Origin: Pseudomonas sp. DY-1
GTDB taxonomy: Bacteria; Pseudomonadota; Gammaproteobacteria; Pseudomonadales; Pseudomonadaceae
Direction of reading: 5' to 3'
Assembly: GCF_003626975.1 (NCBI RefSeq)
Contig: NZ_CP032616.1
Location: 5,822,399-5,886,398 of the forward strand
DNA: 64,000 nucleotides
The notes below the pieces were generated by a model that saw nothing but the letters and a program-made list of their open reading frames with translations, was not told where the DNA came from and searched no databases. This document shows, piece by piece, positions 53,600 through 61,066 of the stretch; the stretch's first letter is position 1; each line of letters begins with the position of its first letter. The position numbers and the translations under genes were made by a program.

Positions 53600-54178
53600 T
53601 CAGACGCCGAGCATCTCGTGCGTGGCGATGATCTGTTCGGCCACCTGGATCAATCGTTGTTGACGCCCCATGGCCTGGCGACGCATCAAGGTGTAGGCGG
53701 CATCCTCGTCACAGCTTTTCATCTTCATCAGTAGGCCCTTGGCCAACTCGATGCGTTTGCGTTCGGCCAATTGGGTATCCCGCACCAGCAACTGGGTACG
53801 CAGGGCCTGGTCAGCCTCGAAGCGCGCCATGGCCACGTCCAGGATCGGCCGCAGGCGTTCGGCGTGAATGCCCTCGATCACGTAGGCGCTGACACCGGCC
53901 CGAATCGCCTGGCGCATCAGCTCGGGATCGTGGTCGTCGGTGAACATGACGATCGGGTGAGGCCGGTCGCGGCTGACCATCACTACCTGTTCCATCATGT
54001 CGCGACCCGCGGATTCGGTGTCTATCAGCACGACATCGGGGCGCGCGGCTTCGATCCGCTCAGGCAGGTTGATACTCAGGCCGGTTTCGTCCATGACCTC
54101 GAAACCGGCCTCCACCAGGGCATTGCGCAGACGGCCGACTTTCTTCGGGGTGTCATCAATCAGGAGAATGCGGAGCAT
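53600..54178 (-). CDS. nasT: NasT-type ANTAR antiterminator, 192 aa
   Basis: RNA-binding response-regulator-like protein that prevents termination in nitrate-assimilation leaders. The receiver-like domain (1-120) keeps Asp53 in VVLIDTESAG; the ANTAR domain (about 128-188) has RKRIELAKGLLMKMKSCDE and AYTLMRRQAMGRQQRLIQVA. The start at 54178 (MLRILLIDDTPKKVGRL) is standard. It lies 20 bases after nasS; NasS holds NasT inactive until nitrate or nitrite binds NasS. Targets are predicted at the nrtA, porin and nasS leaders. Confidence 0.93.
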   Translation of the reverse strand: MLRILLIDDTPKKVGRLRNALVEAGFEVMDETGLSINLPERIEAARPDVVLIDTESAGRDMMEQVVMVSRDRPHPIVMFTDDHDPELMRQAIRAGVSAYVIEGIHAERLRPILDVAMARFEADQALRTQLLVRDTQLAERKRIELAKGLLMKMKSCDEDAAYTLMRRQAMGRQQRLIQVAEQIIATHEMLGV

Positions 54179-54198
54179 GCTGTGATCAACTCCAGGCG

Positions 54199-55413
54199 TC
54201 AGAGGGAAGCAGCCGCAATGGCGGAGCTGCGGGCATGGATGGCGAAGCTGCGGGCGTAGCCGGCCGGATCGGTGCCGTCCCAGACATGGCCGTCGAACAG
54301 CCTGGAGCTGCGCATGGGGTGCTCGGGGACCACGATGCCCAGTGCTTCGGCCGCTTCGCGGTAGAGCGCAAGCTGGTGGACTCGACGGGCCACGCCGATG
54401 TAATCCGGGTCTTCCCTGAGCAGCCCCCAGCGACGGAACTGGGTCATGAACCACATGCCATCGGACAGCCAGGGCATGGTCGCCTCTCCGTCGGCAAAGA
54501 AGCGCAACGGGTGATCATCGCGCCAGGCGTAGCCGAGGCCGTCCTCGTAGAAACCGAGAAAACGCGGCTCAATGGCTGAGAGTGGTGCATCGAGGTATTC
54601 GCCGCCGCTGATCAGTTGGGCGGTGCTGCGCTTGTTGTCGTCGCTGGCGTCGATGAAGCGGCTAGCCTCGAGCACCGCCATGGTCAGGGCGCGGGCGGTG
54701 TTGGGGTACTGCTCCACGAAGGCGCGAGTGCAGGCGAGCACCTTTTCCGGGTGGTCTGGCCAGATCATCTGACTGGTCGCCAGGGTGAAGCCTTGTTTCT
54801 CATCCACGGCGAGCGCGCCCCAGGGGCCGCCGGCACAAAAACCGTCGATGTGTCCTGTCTTGAGATGCTGGACCATCTGCGCAGGTGGCAGCACCACCGT
54901 GTTCACGTCTTCCAGCGGGTGGATACCCTGGGCCGCCAGCCAGTAGTGAAGCCACATGGCATGGGTGCCGGTGGGAAAAGTCTGGGCGAAGGTCAGCTTC
55001 GCACCGTGCTGGCGCACCCGGGCGGCCAGGGCGTCGGCACGGGTCACGCCTGCCTGACGCAGCGGTTCGGAGAGATTGATCGCCTGGCCGTTCTGGCAAA
55101 GTCCCATGAGGATCGCCATTTCGGTCGGGGCGCTGCCCAGTCCCAGGTGGGTGCCGTAGACCTGTCCATAGAGCGAATGCGCGGCGTCCAGTTCGCCGCT
55201 CAATAGTCTGTCGCGCAGGCCGGCCCAGGAGGTCTGCCGCTTCAGTTCCAGGGTCAGTCCATAGGGTTGGGCGAACCCCTGGGTAGCCGCGACTATCAGC
55301 GAGGCGGAGTCGGAAAGGGCCATGAAGCCCAGGTTCACAGTGCGCTTTTCCGGGGCATCGCTGCCCGCGACCCAGGCGAGATTGTCGTTACGGGTGCAAC
55401 TCTTGTCGGTCAT
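54199..55413 (-). CDS. nasS: NasS nitrate/nitrite sensor, 404 aa
   Basis: Cytoplasmic paralogue of NrtA without an export signal. The start at 55413 (MTDKSCTRNDNLAWVAGSD) leads straight into the binding fold, with FPTGTHAMWLHYWLAAQGIH and GFCAGGPWGALAV as in NrtA. It sequesters NasT in the absence of nitrate. It is the first gene of nasST, and its own leader has a terminator hairpin, which suggests feedback control. Confidence 0.92.
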   Translation of the reverse strand: MTDKSCTRNDNLAWVAGSDAPEKRTVNLGFMALSDSASLIVAATQGFAQPYGLTLELKRQTSWAGLRDRLLSGELDAAHSLYGQVYGTHLGLGSAPTEMAILMGLCQNGQAINLSEPLRQAGVTRADALAARVRQHGAKLTFAQTFPTGTHAMWLHYWLAAQGIHPLEDVNTVVLPPAQMVQHLKTGHIDGFCAGGPWGALAVDEKQGFTLATSQMIWPDHPEKVLACTRAFVEQYPNTARALTMAVLEASRFIDASDDNKRSTAQLISGGEYLDAPLSAIEPRFLGFYEDGLGYAWRDDHPLRFFADGEATMPWLSDGMWFMTQFRRWGLLREDPDYIGVARRVHQLALYREAAEALGIVVPEHPMRSSRLFDGHVWDGTDPAGYARSFAIHARSSAIAAASL

Positions 55414-55434
55414 GTTGTTTGTCCCACCGCTGAA

Positions 55435-55486
55435 CGAAAAAGGCGCCGCCCCAGTCACCATGGGATTGGTGACCGGGAGCGACGCC
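55435..55486 (-). terminator. Leader terminator before nasS
   Basis: GGCG/CGCC and GTCACC/GGTGAC pair around an eight-base loop (55442-55486), followed on the minus strand by five T (55441-55437), about 20 bases before nasS ATG. Confidence 0.7.
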
Positions 55487-55775
55487 ATCGTCTATGAACT
55501 GTCTCCGCCGTTGGAGGACGTTCGGAGTGCTGGTGTCAGCAAGTGATGTGCCATCGTTCAGCAAGGAAACTGAACGGAGGGCAGGGAAGGCCGGGAATAT
55601 GGCGCATGAAGTAGTACTGGAAGCCAACGCCAGAGGCGAGGACGAGATGGAGAATGAGTTGCGTAGGTTTAGACATGGGTAAGTCCTCAGAAATGGAATT
55701 TCTTGGACTGACAGCTACCCATTAACCTCAATGCCGTCGCGGAAGGCCCGTACTAGAGCGGTTCCGTGAGGAGTA

Positions 55776-55801
55776 TGGAGCGGGCGAAGGGAATCGAACC
55801 C
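55776..55801 (-). other. Prophage attachment site: 3' end of tRNA-Gly (CCC type)
   Basis: The minus strand reads as the last 26 bases of a tRNA-Gly (T arm, acceptor stem and terminal CCA minus the last bases: GGTTCGATTCCCTTCGCCCG then CTCCA). The rest of the tRNA is missing; unrelated sequence follows. This is the expected left junction of an element integrated in the tRNA 3' end. The full tRNA should lie beyond the right end of the window. The flanking 55414-56006 stretch holds no gene. Confidence 0.8.
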
Positions 55802-56006
55802 GTTTCAGGTGGGTCGCAGTAGGTTGCAAAGTGGTGCAAAGCCCTGATCACTCGGCCTGCCAAGGCTTTGTCTCGTTGCTATGTGTCGCTGTGTATTCGA
55901 CACATTTTCGACACCTCGCGGGTTTCGTTACATCCGCCGCGCCGCAGGGTTTCCTTTCCGGTAGGATCGTTGCAATAGCTCAATGTGGGACAGAGGAGGT
56001 CTGTAA

Positions 56007-56759
56007 ATGAGCGCAGAAGTTATCGCGGCGATTATCGGGTTTTGTGGGGTTGCTTTTGCCGCCTTTCTAAGTTCTGTTGGATACCTTCTTAAGGCGCGAG
56101 TTGAGCTAAAGCGAAGTGCTCGTCTTGTTCTTTATTATCTTATGGAGATCAGATACACCATAAATACTACGCTCATTGATCCCAATAGTTTTTATGAAGG
56201 GTTCATGAGGGAGGTAAATAAAGTGTTTGAGGCGAGAGGTATTCCAGTAGCCGATCCTGTTATTGCTGAGTTGGTTGAAGCGGCGGTCTATGCTCATCTG
56301 TCAAATATGGTGGGGTCCATACGAATGGAGATTGATGAGGGGCTTTTGGTTGGCTATGAGGAGTCCCTGAAACTATTGGCGTGTGAAAAACCTGTTCTGG
56401 CCTATCAGCTAAGGGGCAAGGAGAGAATCCAAGAGGCTGCTTCTCACACAATTCAATATACGGAAAAGTTAGAGAAAGAAATCATTCCTGATATCTCCAC
56501 TGGGAAAGTTCAGGATTTTCTCCTATCGTTCTCGCGTAGTAAGAAAGGTGAGTCTCTGAATGAGGTTGCCGATATGCTGGATGGAGACATCCTCATGCTC
56601 GCCAAGAACTGTGGGTTCCTTGAATATATAAAGTGCAAAAGAGCCTTAAAAAAGACCTCAAGGCTCCATGAGAACTTCGATTTTTCCGGTATAGACGAGT
56701 TTCTTGACACGATGATGGACTCACTCAAAGTCTTCGCCCAAGCCCAAGAAATTAAGTAG
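56007..56759 (+). CDS. Prophage cargo membrane-anchored protein of unknown function, 250 aa
   Basis: One N-terminal membrane helix (residues 5-28, IAAIIGFCGVAFAAFLSSVG) is followed by a largely helical cytoplasmic domain of about 220 residues with no family I recognise. A strong AGAGGAGGT site lies six bases before ATG. Base composition is AT-rich and unlike the chromosome. It is the first gene inside the att site, transcribed toward the convergent cargo pair. It could be a superinfection-exclusion or membrane effector protein, but nothing in the sequence proves this. Confidence 0.75.
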   Translation: MSAEVIAAIIGFCGVAFAAFLSSVGYLLKARVELKRSARLVLYYLMEIRYTINTTLIDPNSFYEGFMREVNKVFEARGIPVADPVIAELVEAAVYAHLSNMVGSIRMEIDEGLLVGYEESLKLLACEKPVLAYQLRGKERIQEAASHTIQYTEKLEKEIIPDISTGKVQDFLLSFSRSKKGESLNEVADMLDGDILMLAKNCGFLEYIKCKRALKKTSRLHENFDFSGIDEFLDTMMDSLKVFAQAQEIK

Positions 56760-56913
56760 CAGTAGAAGAACTCTCTCGTCCTGGCTAGTGTTCATGGCGC
56801 CAATCAACGGAATGTTGAATAAATTAGTGATTGGCGCAGTGCTCAATTCTTTTGAATTTAAATTGGGGGGTAAATCTATTTCGCTCCCTGTTTTCGAGGA
56901 TCTGGTTCAGCCA

Positions 56914-58101
56914 TTAAATAATAGGAGCTGGAGCTGGAGCTGGAGCTGGAGCTGGAGCTGGAGCTGGAGCTGGAGCTGGAGCTGGAGCTGGAGCTGGCTT
57001 CCTTTTTTTGAACTTGAACAAGAGTTCTGGAAGAAATTCAATCGTAGATGAATTGATTTTTGAGAGGGTCTGTTCTTGCGTTGGTGGTAGATTTCTAAAT
57101 TGATGAAAAATGAAATTTCTAACTGGGTAGAAGAATTCCTCGAAATTTACTCCGGTCTTCTTTGCAACTCCGCCCAGGAATGAGTCACATTGAGTTTTGA
57201 GGTCTGCTAGTGAGCCAGCACAGTTGGCATATTCATTGATGAGCAGCTTTATCCTCTCCTTTTCAGAGCTGAGTACTTGAAGCTCTCGCAGTATGTCCTT
57301 CGTCGCTGAGGGGTCAGCTTTCGAAGCGAACAGATTATCTATCACTGCTTCTTGTTCATGCTTCAGGATGTTTTCTAGTAATAACTCAAAGACCTGATAG
57401 ACATAGAAGAAGCAAAATGCAGGATTGTTTTCGTATGGAAAGAGATTGCCCATGATGGATGAAATTACGTGGCTGTTTTCAACTTCTTCAGATATGTAGT
57501 GTAATTTTAGTTTGTCGCCATCTGGCAGATTTGCATGAAAGTGCGAGAGGTCAGGGTTTTTGATTGTGAGTGGACTAAAGCCGTATTTCATAAGGGATGG
57601 TATTGCTCGGCTAATATCAAATCCTTCTCCATTCAGGGTCTCCTTGCTAATAACGAGGATTACAGTGTCTGGATGAAAGAATTTTGAGAGTCGTATGTTT
57701 TCATCTCCGCTGATGTCTGGTCTTTCAGTGTATATGTCGTCAAACGAGGAGTTGATGATCAGTTCGATTGCTTTGTATGCGTAACGCAAGAAGTGAGGGC
57801 TGCTGGCGTAACTATGAAGCGAAGACTCTAGCGCATTTATCGGGATGCACCAGCCAATTCGAGGCTCGTCCGATTCTTTTTTGAGGTGCGTGATAAATAT
57901 GTCATTTTCCTTGACTCCTTTTCGGAGGAGGAAATGCACCTCAAATTCCTTATCCTTAAAATCGTCAATTAGTGTCAATGGCGTAAAGATCTGGAAGCTA
58001 AGTTCGTGGTCCTCTTCGAAGGATACAGTGTGGTGTCCTTCCGAATATCCTGAGTAAACGAGCTTTACGCTTTTTCCATGATGCACACACTCAAAAGCCA
58101 T
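56914..58101 (-). CDS. Prophage cargo protein with HEPN-like motif and Pro-Ala tail, 395 aa
   Basis: Unrecognised N-terminal region (1-225), then a helical C-terminal domain whose pieces resemble a HEPN RNase: helix FYVYQVFELLLENIL (232-246) and YPVRNFIFHQFR (325-336), where Arg328 and His333 form the R-x4-H motif. After a basic KFKKRK stretch the chain ends in about twelve Pro-Ala units (369-393) encoded by a hexamer repeat. It starts eight bases after the DGxxR gene, with an AAGGTG site, so the two are cotranscribed. A toxin-like RNase paired with a regulator is the working idea; the HEPN call is by motif only. Confidence 0.75.
   Translation of the reverse strand: MAFECVHHGKSVKLVYSGYSEGHHTVSFEEDHELSFQIFTPLTLIDDFKDKEFEVHFLLRKGVKENDIFITHLKKESDEPRIGWCIPINALESSLHSYASSPHFLRYAYKAIELIINSSFDDIYTERPDISGDENIRLSKFFHPDTVILVISKETLNGEGFDISRAIPSLMKYGFSPLTIKNPDLSHFHANLPDGDKLKLHYISEEVENSHVISSIMGNLFPYENNPAFCFFYVYQVFELLLENILKHEQEAVIDNLFASKADPSATKDILRELQVLSSEKERIKLLINEYANCAGSLADLKTQCDSFLGGVAKKTGVNFEEFFYPVRNFIFHQFRNLPPTQEQTLSKINSSTIEFLPELLFKFKKRKPAPAPAPAPAPAPAPAPAPAPAPAPII
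56924..56995 (+). repeat. Hexanucleotide microsatellite (GGAGCT)12
   Basis: Twelve exact GGAGCT units. Read on the minus strand they encode the Pro-Ala tail of the cargo protein; being a multiple of three, changes in copy number would alter tail length by two residues without shifting the frame. The plus-strand reading (Ser-Trp repeats) is judged a shadow. Confidence 0.97.
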
Positions 58102-58109
58102 AGTGCACC

Positions 58110-59288
58110 TTACATGTTTTGGGCTTGATACTTCCTAAGAGCAGTCTTGGAAGCTTTGGTAAGGTCTCTGTAGCTTTCTGAGTCTTTGTTGAATAGGTCT
58201 CTGAAGAAGAATGTGAAGTAAGTTCTTTGGGCGTTGCCAATTTTACTGGCATTGTTTTTTAGCCAGTCCAAAGAGTTGTTGGTTTCTTCTAGAAATTCCT
58301 CTGGATCGTCAATGGTGAGGGTGTTTATTATCTCTATAATTTCATCTACGCTATTTACAGATTGGAAGTCAATTAGCTTTCCAATTGCGGCGCCTAGTCC
58401 AGACATGGCCTGCGGCTTTTTAAAGATCTGAACAGGTTTTTTTGCAAAGGGAGAATTATTTTTTTCCAAGTAATCTTCAGAAAGTTCGCAGTCTCCGCAG
58501 ATTTCTTCTAGTTTCGTGACAAGGTGATGCAGTGTCTCCAGGTACTTTTCAAAAAGCTCTGTACCTTGGTTCTCTTTCGAGAGTTTTTCAAGGCTGTTAA
58601 TGTTTTCCAGTATGTCCGCCTTTTCTATTGGAAGTTCATCTCTGTCCAGGTAGGCGTTAAACCCTTCTACTACGTCCTTAAAGTTGTACTGGTTGATTCT
58701 GGATGCGACCTTGTTGTCGTTCTCTCGGAGTAATTCAACGCCATCTATTCCTGTCTCGATATAGTCAAGGTAAAGAATTTCAATCTGCTGGCGCAAAGAC
58801 ATTGGAGTCTGTCCGGTATTAAGCGTCAGCATTCGATAGAGAATCCCAAGGCGATTCAGGCCAACATATAGCTCCACCCGTATTTTGGATCGACGAACGC
58901 TTTCTAGAGTATCAATGTCATTCTTTTCGGTTAGTTCGGTGAGAAGGTCGAGAATTGTATAGGTTCGCTGTAGTCCATCTAGAATCACAAGGTTTGAAGC
59001 GTTTTGCATAACCTCGTCGAGGAATCTGCCTTCGTCGTCTGGAATGCTCTCGTCATAATCTTTTATGGTGGTGGTTAGTGCTAATACCACCGGTGGAATA
59101 ACGCACTGTCTCATCAGGTCGTGCTTAAGGAGTGAGTATACAGTTTTAGATGAGCGTACTCTTTTTCTCTGGAATACGTTGTTTTCCAAGACTCCTTTTA
59201 TTATCCCAACATACTCCCCAATCTCCATTTCTATAAGGGTATTGGTAGCATTGATTCTTAAGTCTCTAAGATGAGATGCGACTTTCAT
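58110..59288 (-). CDS. Prophage cargo DGxxR protein (ParB/DndB/DGQHR-like), 392 aa
   Basis: The motif NLVILDGLQRTYTILDLL (99-116; Asp104, Gly105, Arg108) and the following LTLNTGQTPMSLRQQIEIL (154-172) resemble the DGQHR/DndB and DUF262 branch of the ParB-like fold, proteins found in DNA-modification defence systems and other anti-phage systems. The region 40-70 (SSKTVYSLLKHDLM, CVIPPVVLA) fits the upstream strands of that fold. The C-terminal half is helical and unrecognised. It is the first gene of the two-gene cargo operon, with an AGGGA site before ATG. AT-rich composition indicates transfer. Confidence 0.7.
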   Translation of the reverse strand: MKVASHLRDLRINATNTLIEMEIGEYVGIIKGVLENNVFQRKRVRSSKTVYSLLKHDLMRQCVIPPVVLALTTTIKDYDESIPDDEGRFLDEVMQNASNLVILDGLQRTYTILDLLTELTEKNDIDTLESVRRSKIRVELYVGLNRLGILYRMLTLNTGQTPMSLRQQIEILYLDYIETGIDGVELLRENDNKVASRINQYNFKDVVEGFNAYLDRDELPIEKADILENINSLEKLSKENQGTELFEKYLETLHHLVTKLEEICGDCELSEDYLEKNNSPFAKKPVQIFKKPQAMSGLGAAIGKLIDFQSVNSVDEIIEIINTLTIDDPEEFLEETNNSLDWLKNNASKIGNAQRTYFTFFFRDLFNKDSESYRDLTKASKTALRKYQAQNM

Positions 59289-59427
59289 GGCGTTCCCTGT
59301 TAATTTTAAAAATTAGCCTTGGTTATTTAAGGGCATATGTTCGTGAGTGTGCACAAATTTCAATTATTTCATCCTTGTTCGCGTCTTGCTTGGGCATACC
59401 ATCGCCTAGTCACTTCTTTAGTAATTG

Positions 59428-59703
59428 CTATCCCGCGCTTTGATTTGGCAAGTTTGAATGCGCTGCATCGTAATCAGGACTGGTTTGGCCCATTTCTGGA
59501 GCAACTTCACCAGTCAGCATCCACCACCTGTATTGAGGGAACACTTTGGCGATAGCCAGAATCTCCTCTTCTTTGATCTCCCTCTTGCGGGCAGGGTTCT
59601 TCAGATTGTTCCAGGTATAGCGGCTGATTCCCGTCCGCTCTTCAAGCTCCGGTAGGCGGATGCCGGAGCTTTTCAAAATTTCTATAACGCGAGCCTTTAT
59701 CAT
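59428..59703 (-). CDS. Inovirus repressor-like HTH protein, 91 aa
   Basis: Small DNA-binding protein with a helix-turn-helix near residues 10-35 (LKSSGIRLPELEERTGISRY) and the segment YRWWMLTGEVAPEMGQTSP, typical of Pf-like prophage repressors. It is divergent from the Xis-like gene, and the 127-base gap holds two related palindromes. No ribosome-binding site is apparent, so it may be leaderless or nearly so. It is expected to keep the phage operon silent in the lysogen. Confidence 0.82.
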   Translation of the reverse strand: MIKARVIEILKSSGIRLPELEERTGISRYTWNNLKNPARKREIKEEEILAIAKVFPQYRWWMLTGEVAPEMGQTSPDYDAAHSNLPNQSAG

Positions 59704-59727
59704 AACGAAATGATCTATATGTTATCT

Positions 59728-59784
59728 ATCCAAAATGGATTTGTTTCTGTATTATTCGTTTCAGGTTGATCCATATTGGATCAA
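59728..59784. promoter_or_regulatory. Prophage repressor operators
   Basis: Two palindromes share the core ATCCA-N3-TGGAT: 59728-59740 and the longer, perfect TTGATCCA-TAT-TGGATCAA at 59766-59784. Centres are 41 bases apart, about four helical turns, in the AT-rich gap between repressor and Xis-like gene. Confidence 0.75.
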
Positions 59785-59830
59785 TTAAAGGCGAATCGCT
59801 TGCATTGCAACGAATAGTGACGGAACAACC

Positions 59831-60046
59831 ATGGAACTGGAAGAGCTTGACCCGCGCGCGCTGATCGGCCCGCAACAGGACGTTGAAACCATCGAGAGCT
59901 GGGCCGAACGCAACGGCGTCGCATACGGCGTTGTCCGGGCCTGGGCCATGAAGGGTGTGCTGCCCACCGTGAAGCTGGGCAAGCGCCGCATGGTCAACAG
60001 CGCCATGCTCCGCACCTGGCTCCTGGAGCAGGAGTGGACGGCATGA
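59831..60046 (+). CDS. Xis-like DNA-binding protein, 71 aa
   Basis: Small excisionase/MerR-like winged-helix protein: VETIESWAERNGVAYGVVRA followed by KGVLPTVKLGKRRMVN is the usual helix-wing arrangement. In Pf4 the equivalent (XisF4) drives excision and activates replication genes. It is the first gene of the rightward phage operon; its stop overlaps the next start (ATGA). Confidence 0.8.
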   Translation: MELEELDPRALIGPQQDVETIESWAERNGVAYGVVRAWAMKGVLPTVKLGKRRMVNSAMLRTWLLEQEWTA

Positions 60047-60333
60047 ATGCTCACCTCACCGCCTGCCTGCGTTCGCTTCTGCTCTCCATCCGCTACTCCG
60101 AGCCAAGCGCCTCTCTGTCCGCACTGGTGCTCTTCCACCAACTGGTGCTGATGCATCGCATTGCCCGCTGCGTAAATGCGGACCAGTACATCCGCCTGAT
60201 GACTCTGGCCGCCAACGCATGCCGCTACGCCCTGGCCGGCTACAAGCAAAAAGCCGTCGCTGCGATCACCCAGGCCGACTCCGCCGCACTGGCCCGTTTC
60301 ATCGACCTTCATTCCCGAGCAAAGGAGCGCTAG
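60043..60333 (+). CDS. Inovirus hypothetical protein, 96 aa
   Basis: Helical, mildly basic protein (MNAHLTACLRSLLLSIRYSE...) with no domain I recognise, translationally coupled to the Xis-like gene. Its place between Xis and the ssDNA-binding protein matches the small hypothetical genes of Pf phages (PA0717-PA0719 region). Function unknown. Confidence 0.7.
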   Translation: MNAHLTACLRSLLLSIRYSEPSASLSALVLFHQLVLMHRIARCVNADQYIRLMTLAANACRYALAGYKQKAVAAITQADSAALARFIDLHSRAKER

Positions 60334-60336
60334 GCA

Positions 60337-60560
60337 ATGGAAAGGGAACGCTTCGACCTGTCACTCAAAGACCTGCTCAGCCCGCCCCGGTAATGCCCTG
60401 GCGCGAATTCGCGGACTGGATTCGCATGGGCAACGACCACGACGTGGTGTGGGGCTGGATTCGCAACGGCTACATCCCGTCGCACAAGGTGGGCAAGTAC
60501 GTGATGGTCAACGTGGCGCTCCTGACCCAGCAGTTACTGGAAAAGGAGTGGACGGCGTGA
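60337..60560 (+). pseudogene. Second Xis-like gene with a single-base frame break
   Basis: ATG 60337 opens MERERFDLSLKDLLSPP, then a stop follows at 60391. One base lower in phase the frame continues VMPWREFADWIRMG to EKEWTA at 60560. Joining the two at the CCCC run (60385-60388) gives a protein of about 73 residues that aligns end to end with the first Xis-like gene (shared E-x-D start, AW/GW...NG...P...K(L/V)GK, and the identical EWTA end). A one-base deletion or sequencing error is the likely cause. ATG 60393 could still yield a 55-residue product. Confidence 0.75.
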
Positions 60561-60563
60561 ACC

Positions 60564-60850
60564 ATGAACACACTCGACCGCTACCGCCGCCTCGCCCACG
60601 CCGCCAACTGCGACTGCTCTGTCTGCTGGTCCCGTCGCGAACTGGCGAAGAGCGCGCCCTCCCGGTCCATGTCCTGCGAGCACTGCCGCCCCGCGCAGAT
60701 ATCCAAGGTCGCTGGGCGCTGGGTCTGCCAGCCGGCCTCGTTCTGCGAGAAACACAGGCCCGCCCGCCGCGCCCGAAGTACTGGAACGTTGTGTACGACA
60801 GCGGCAAGCCCACGCCCTTCGTGCCCATCTACGAGCCGTTCGAGGACTGA
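60564..60850 (+). pseudogene. Inovirus Cys-rich zinc-ribbon-like protein with frame break
   Basis: The first frame holds paired Cys motifs (CDCSVCW, MSCEHCRP, FCEKHRPARR) typical of a zinc-binding phage protein, but from about 60775 it turns into low-quality sequence. The -1 frame then reads PKYWNVVYDSGKPTPFVPIY to a stop at 60850, three bases before the next ATG. A one-base loss near the GCCC at 60771-60774 restores a single frame of about 95 codons. Confidence 0.7.
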
Positions 60851-60853
60851 GCC

Positions 60854-61066
60854 ATGACTGACGCCCAATTCATCGTCGTGGTCGTGGCCCTGTTCGCCTG
60901 GCTGACCTTCCGGCTGGCCAAGGCCCTCGGGCTTCTCCCACGCCGCCGCCCCCGCGCCGGACTCGCCCCGGTCCAGGGCCGCCGCACCGGCTTGTCCGAA
61001 CACGCTTCACCGTTCGGTCAAACGGAGCGCCGGGCGGAGCGCACCCTTGACCGCGCCCCGCCCTGA
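60854..61066 (+). CDS. Small inovirus membrane protein, 70 aa
   Basis: One N-terminal membrane helix ([20 protein letters not shown], residues 6-25) followed by a basic tail. It starts three bases after the previous gene. Position fits the small membrane proteins before the ssDNA-binding gene in Pf-like phages. Function unknown. Confidence 0.6.
   Translation: MTDAQFIVVVVALFAWLTFRLAKALGLLPRRRPRAGLAPVQGRRTGLSEHASPFGQTERRAERTLDRAPP

Noticed and set aside
53600..54454. Extended N terminus of the NasT frame
   Set aside because: The extra 92 codons read through the end of nasS in another frame and are not part of the NasT family; the start at 54178 gives the standard protein.
56788..57051. Plus-strand 87-codon frame with a Ser-Trp repeat
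   Set aside because: It is the complement of the Pro-Ala-coding hexamer repeat of the minus-strand cargo gene, has no good ribosome-binding site, and ends inside that gene.
60449..60850. A single 133-residue protein in this frame
   Set aside because: Its first two thirds overlap the Xis-like coding frame and lack protein character; only the end looks coding, which is better explained by a frame break from the Cys-rich gene.
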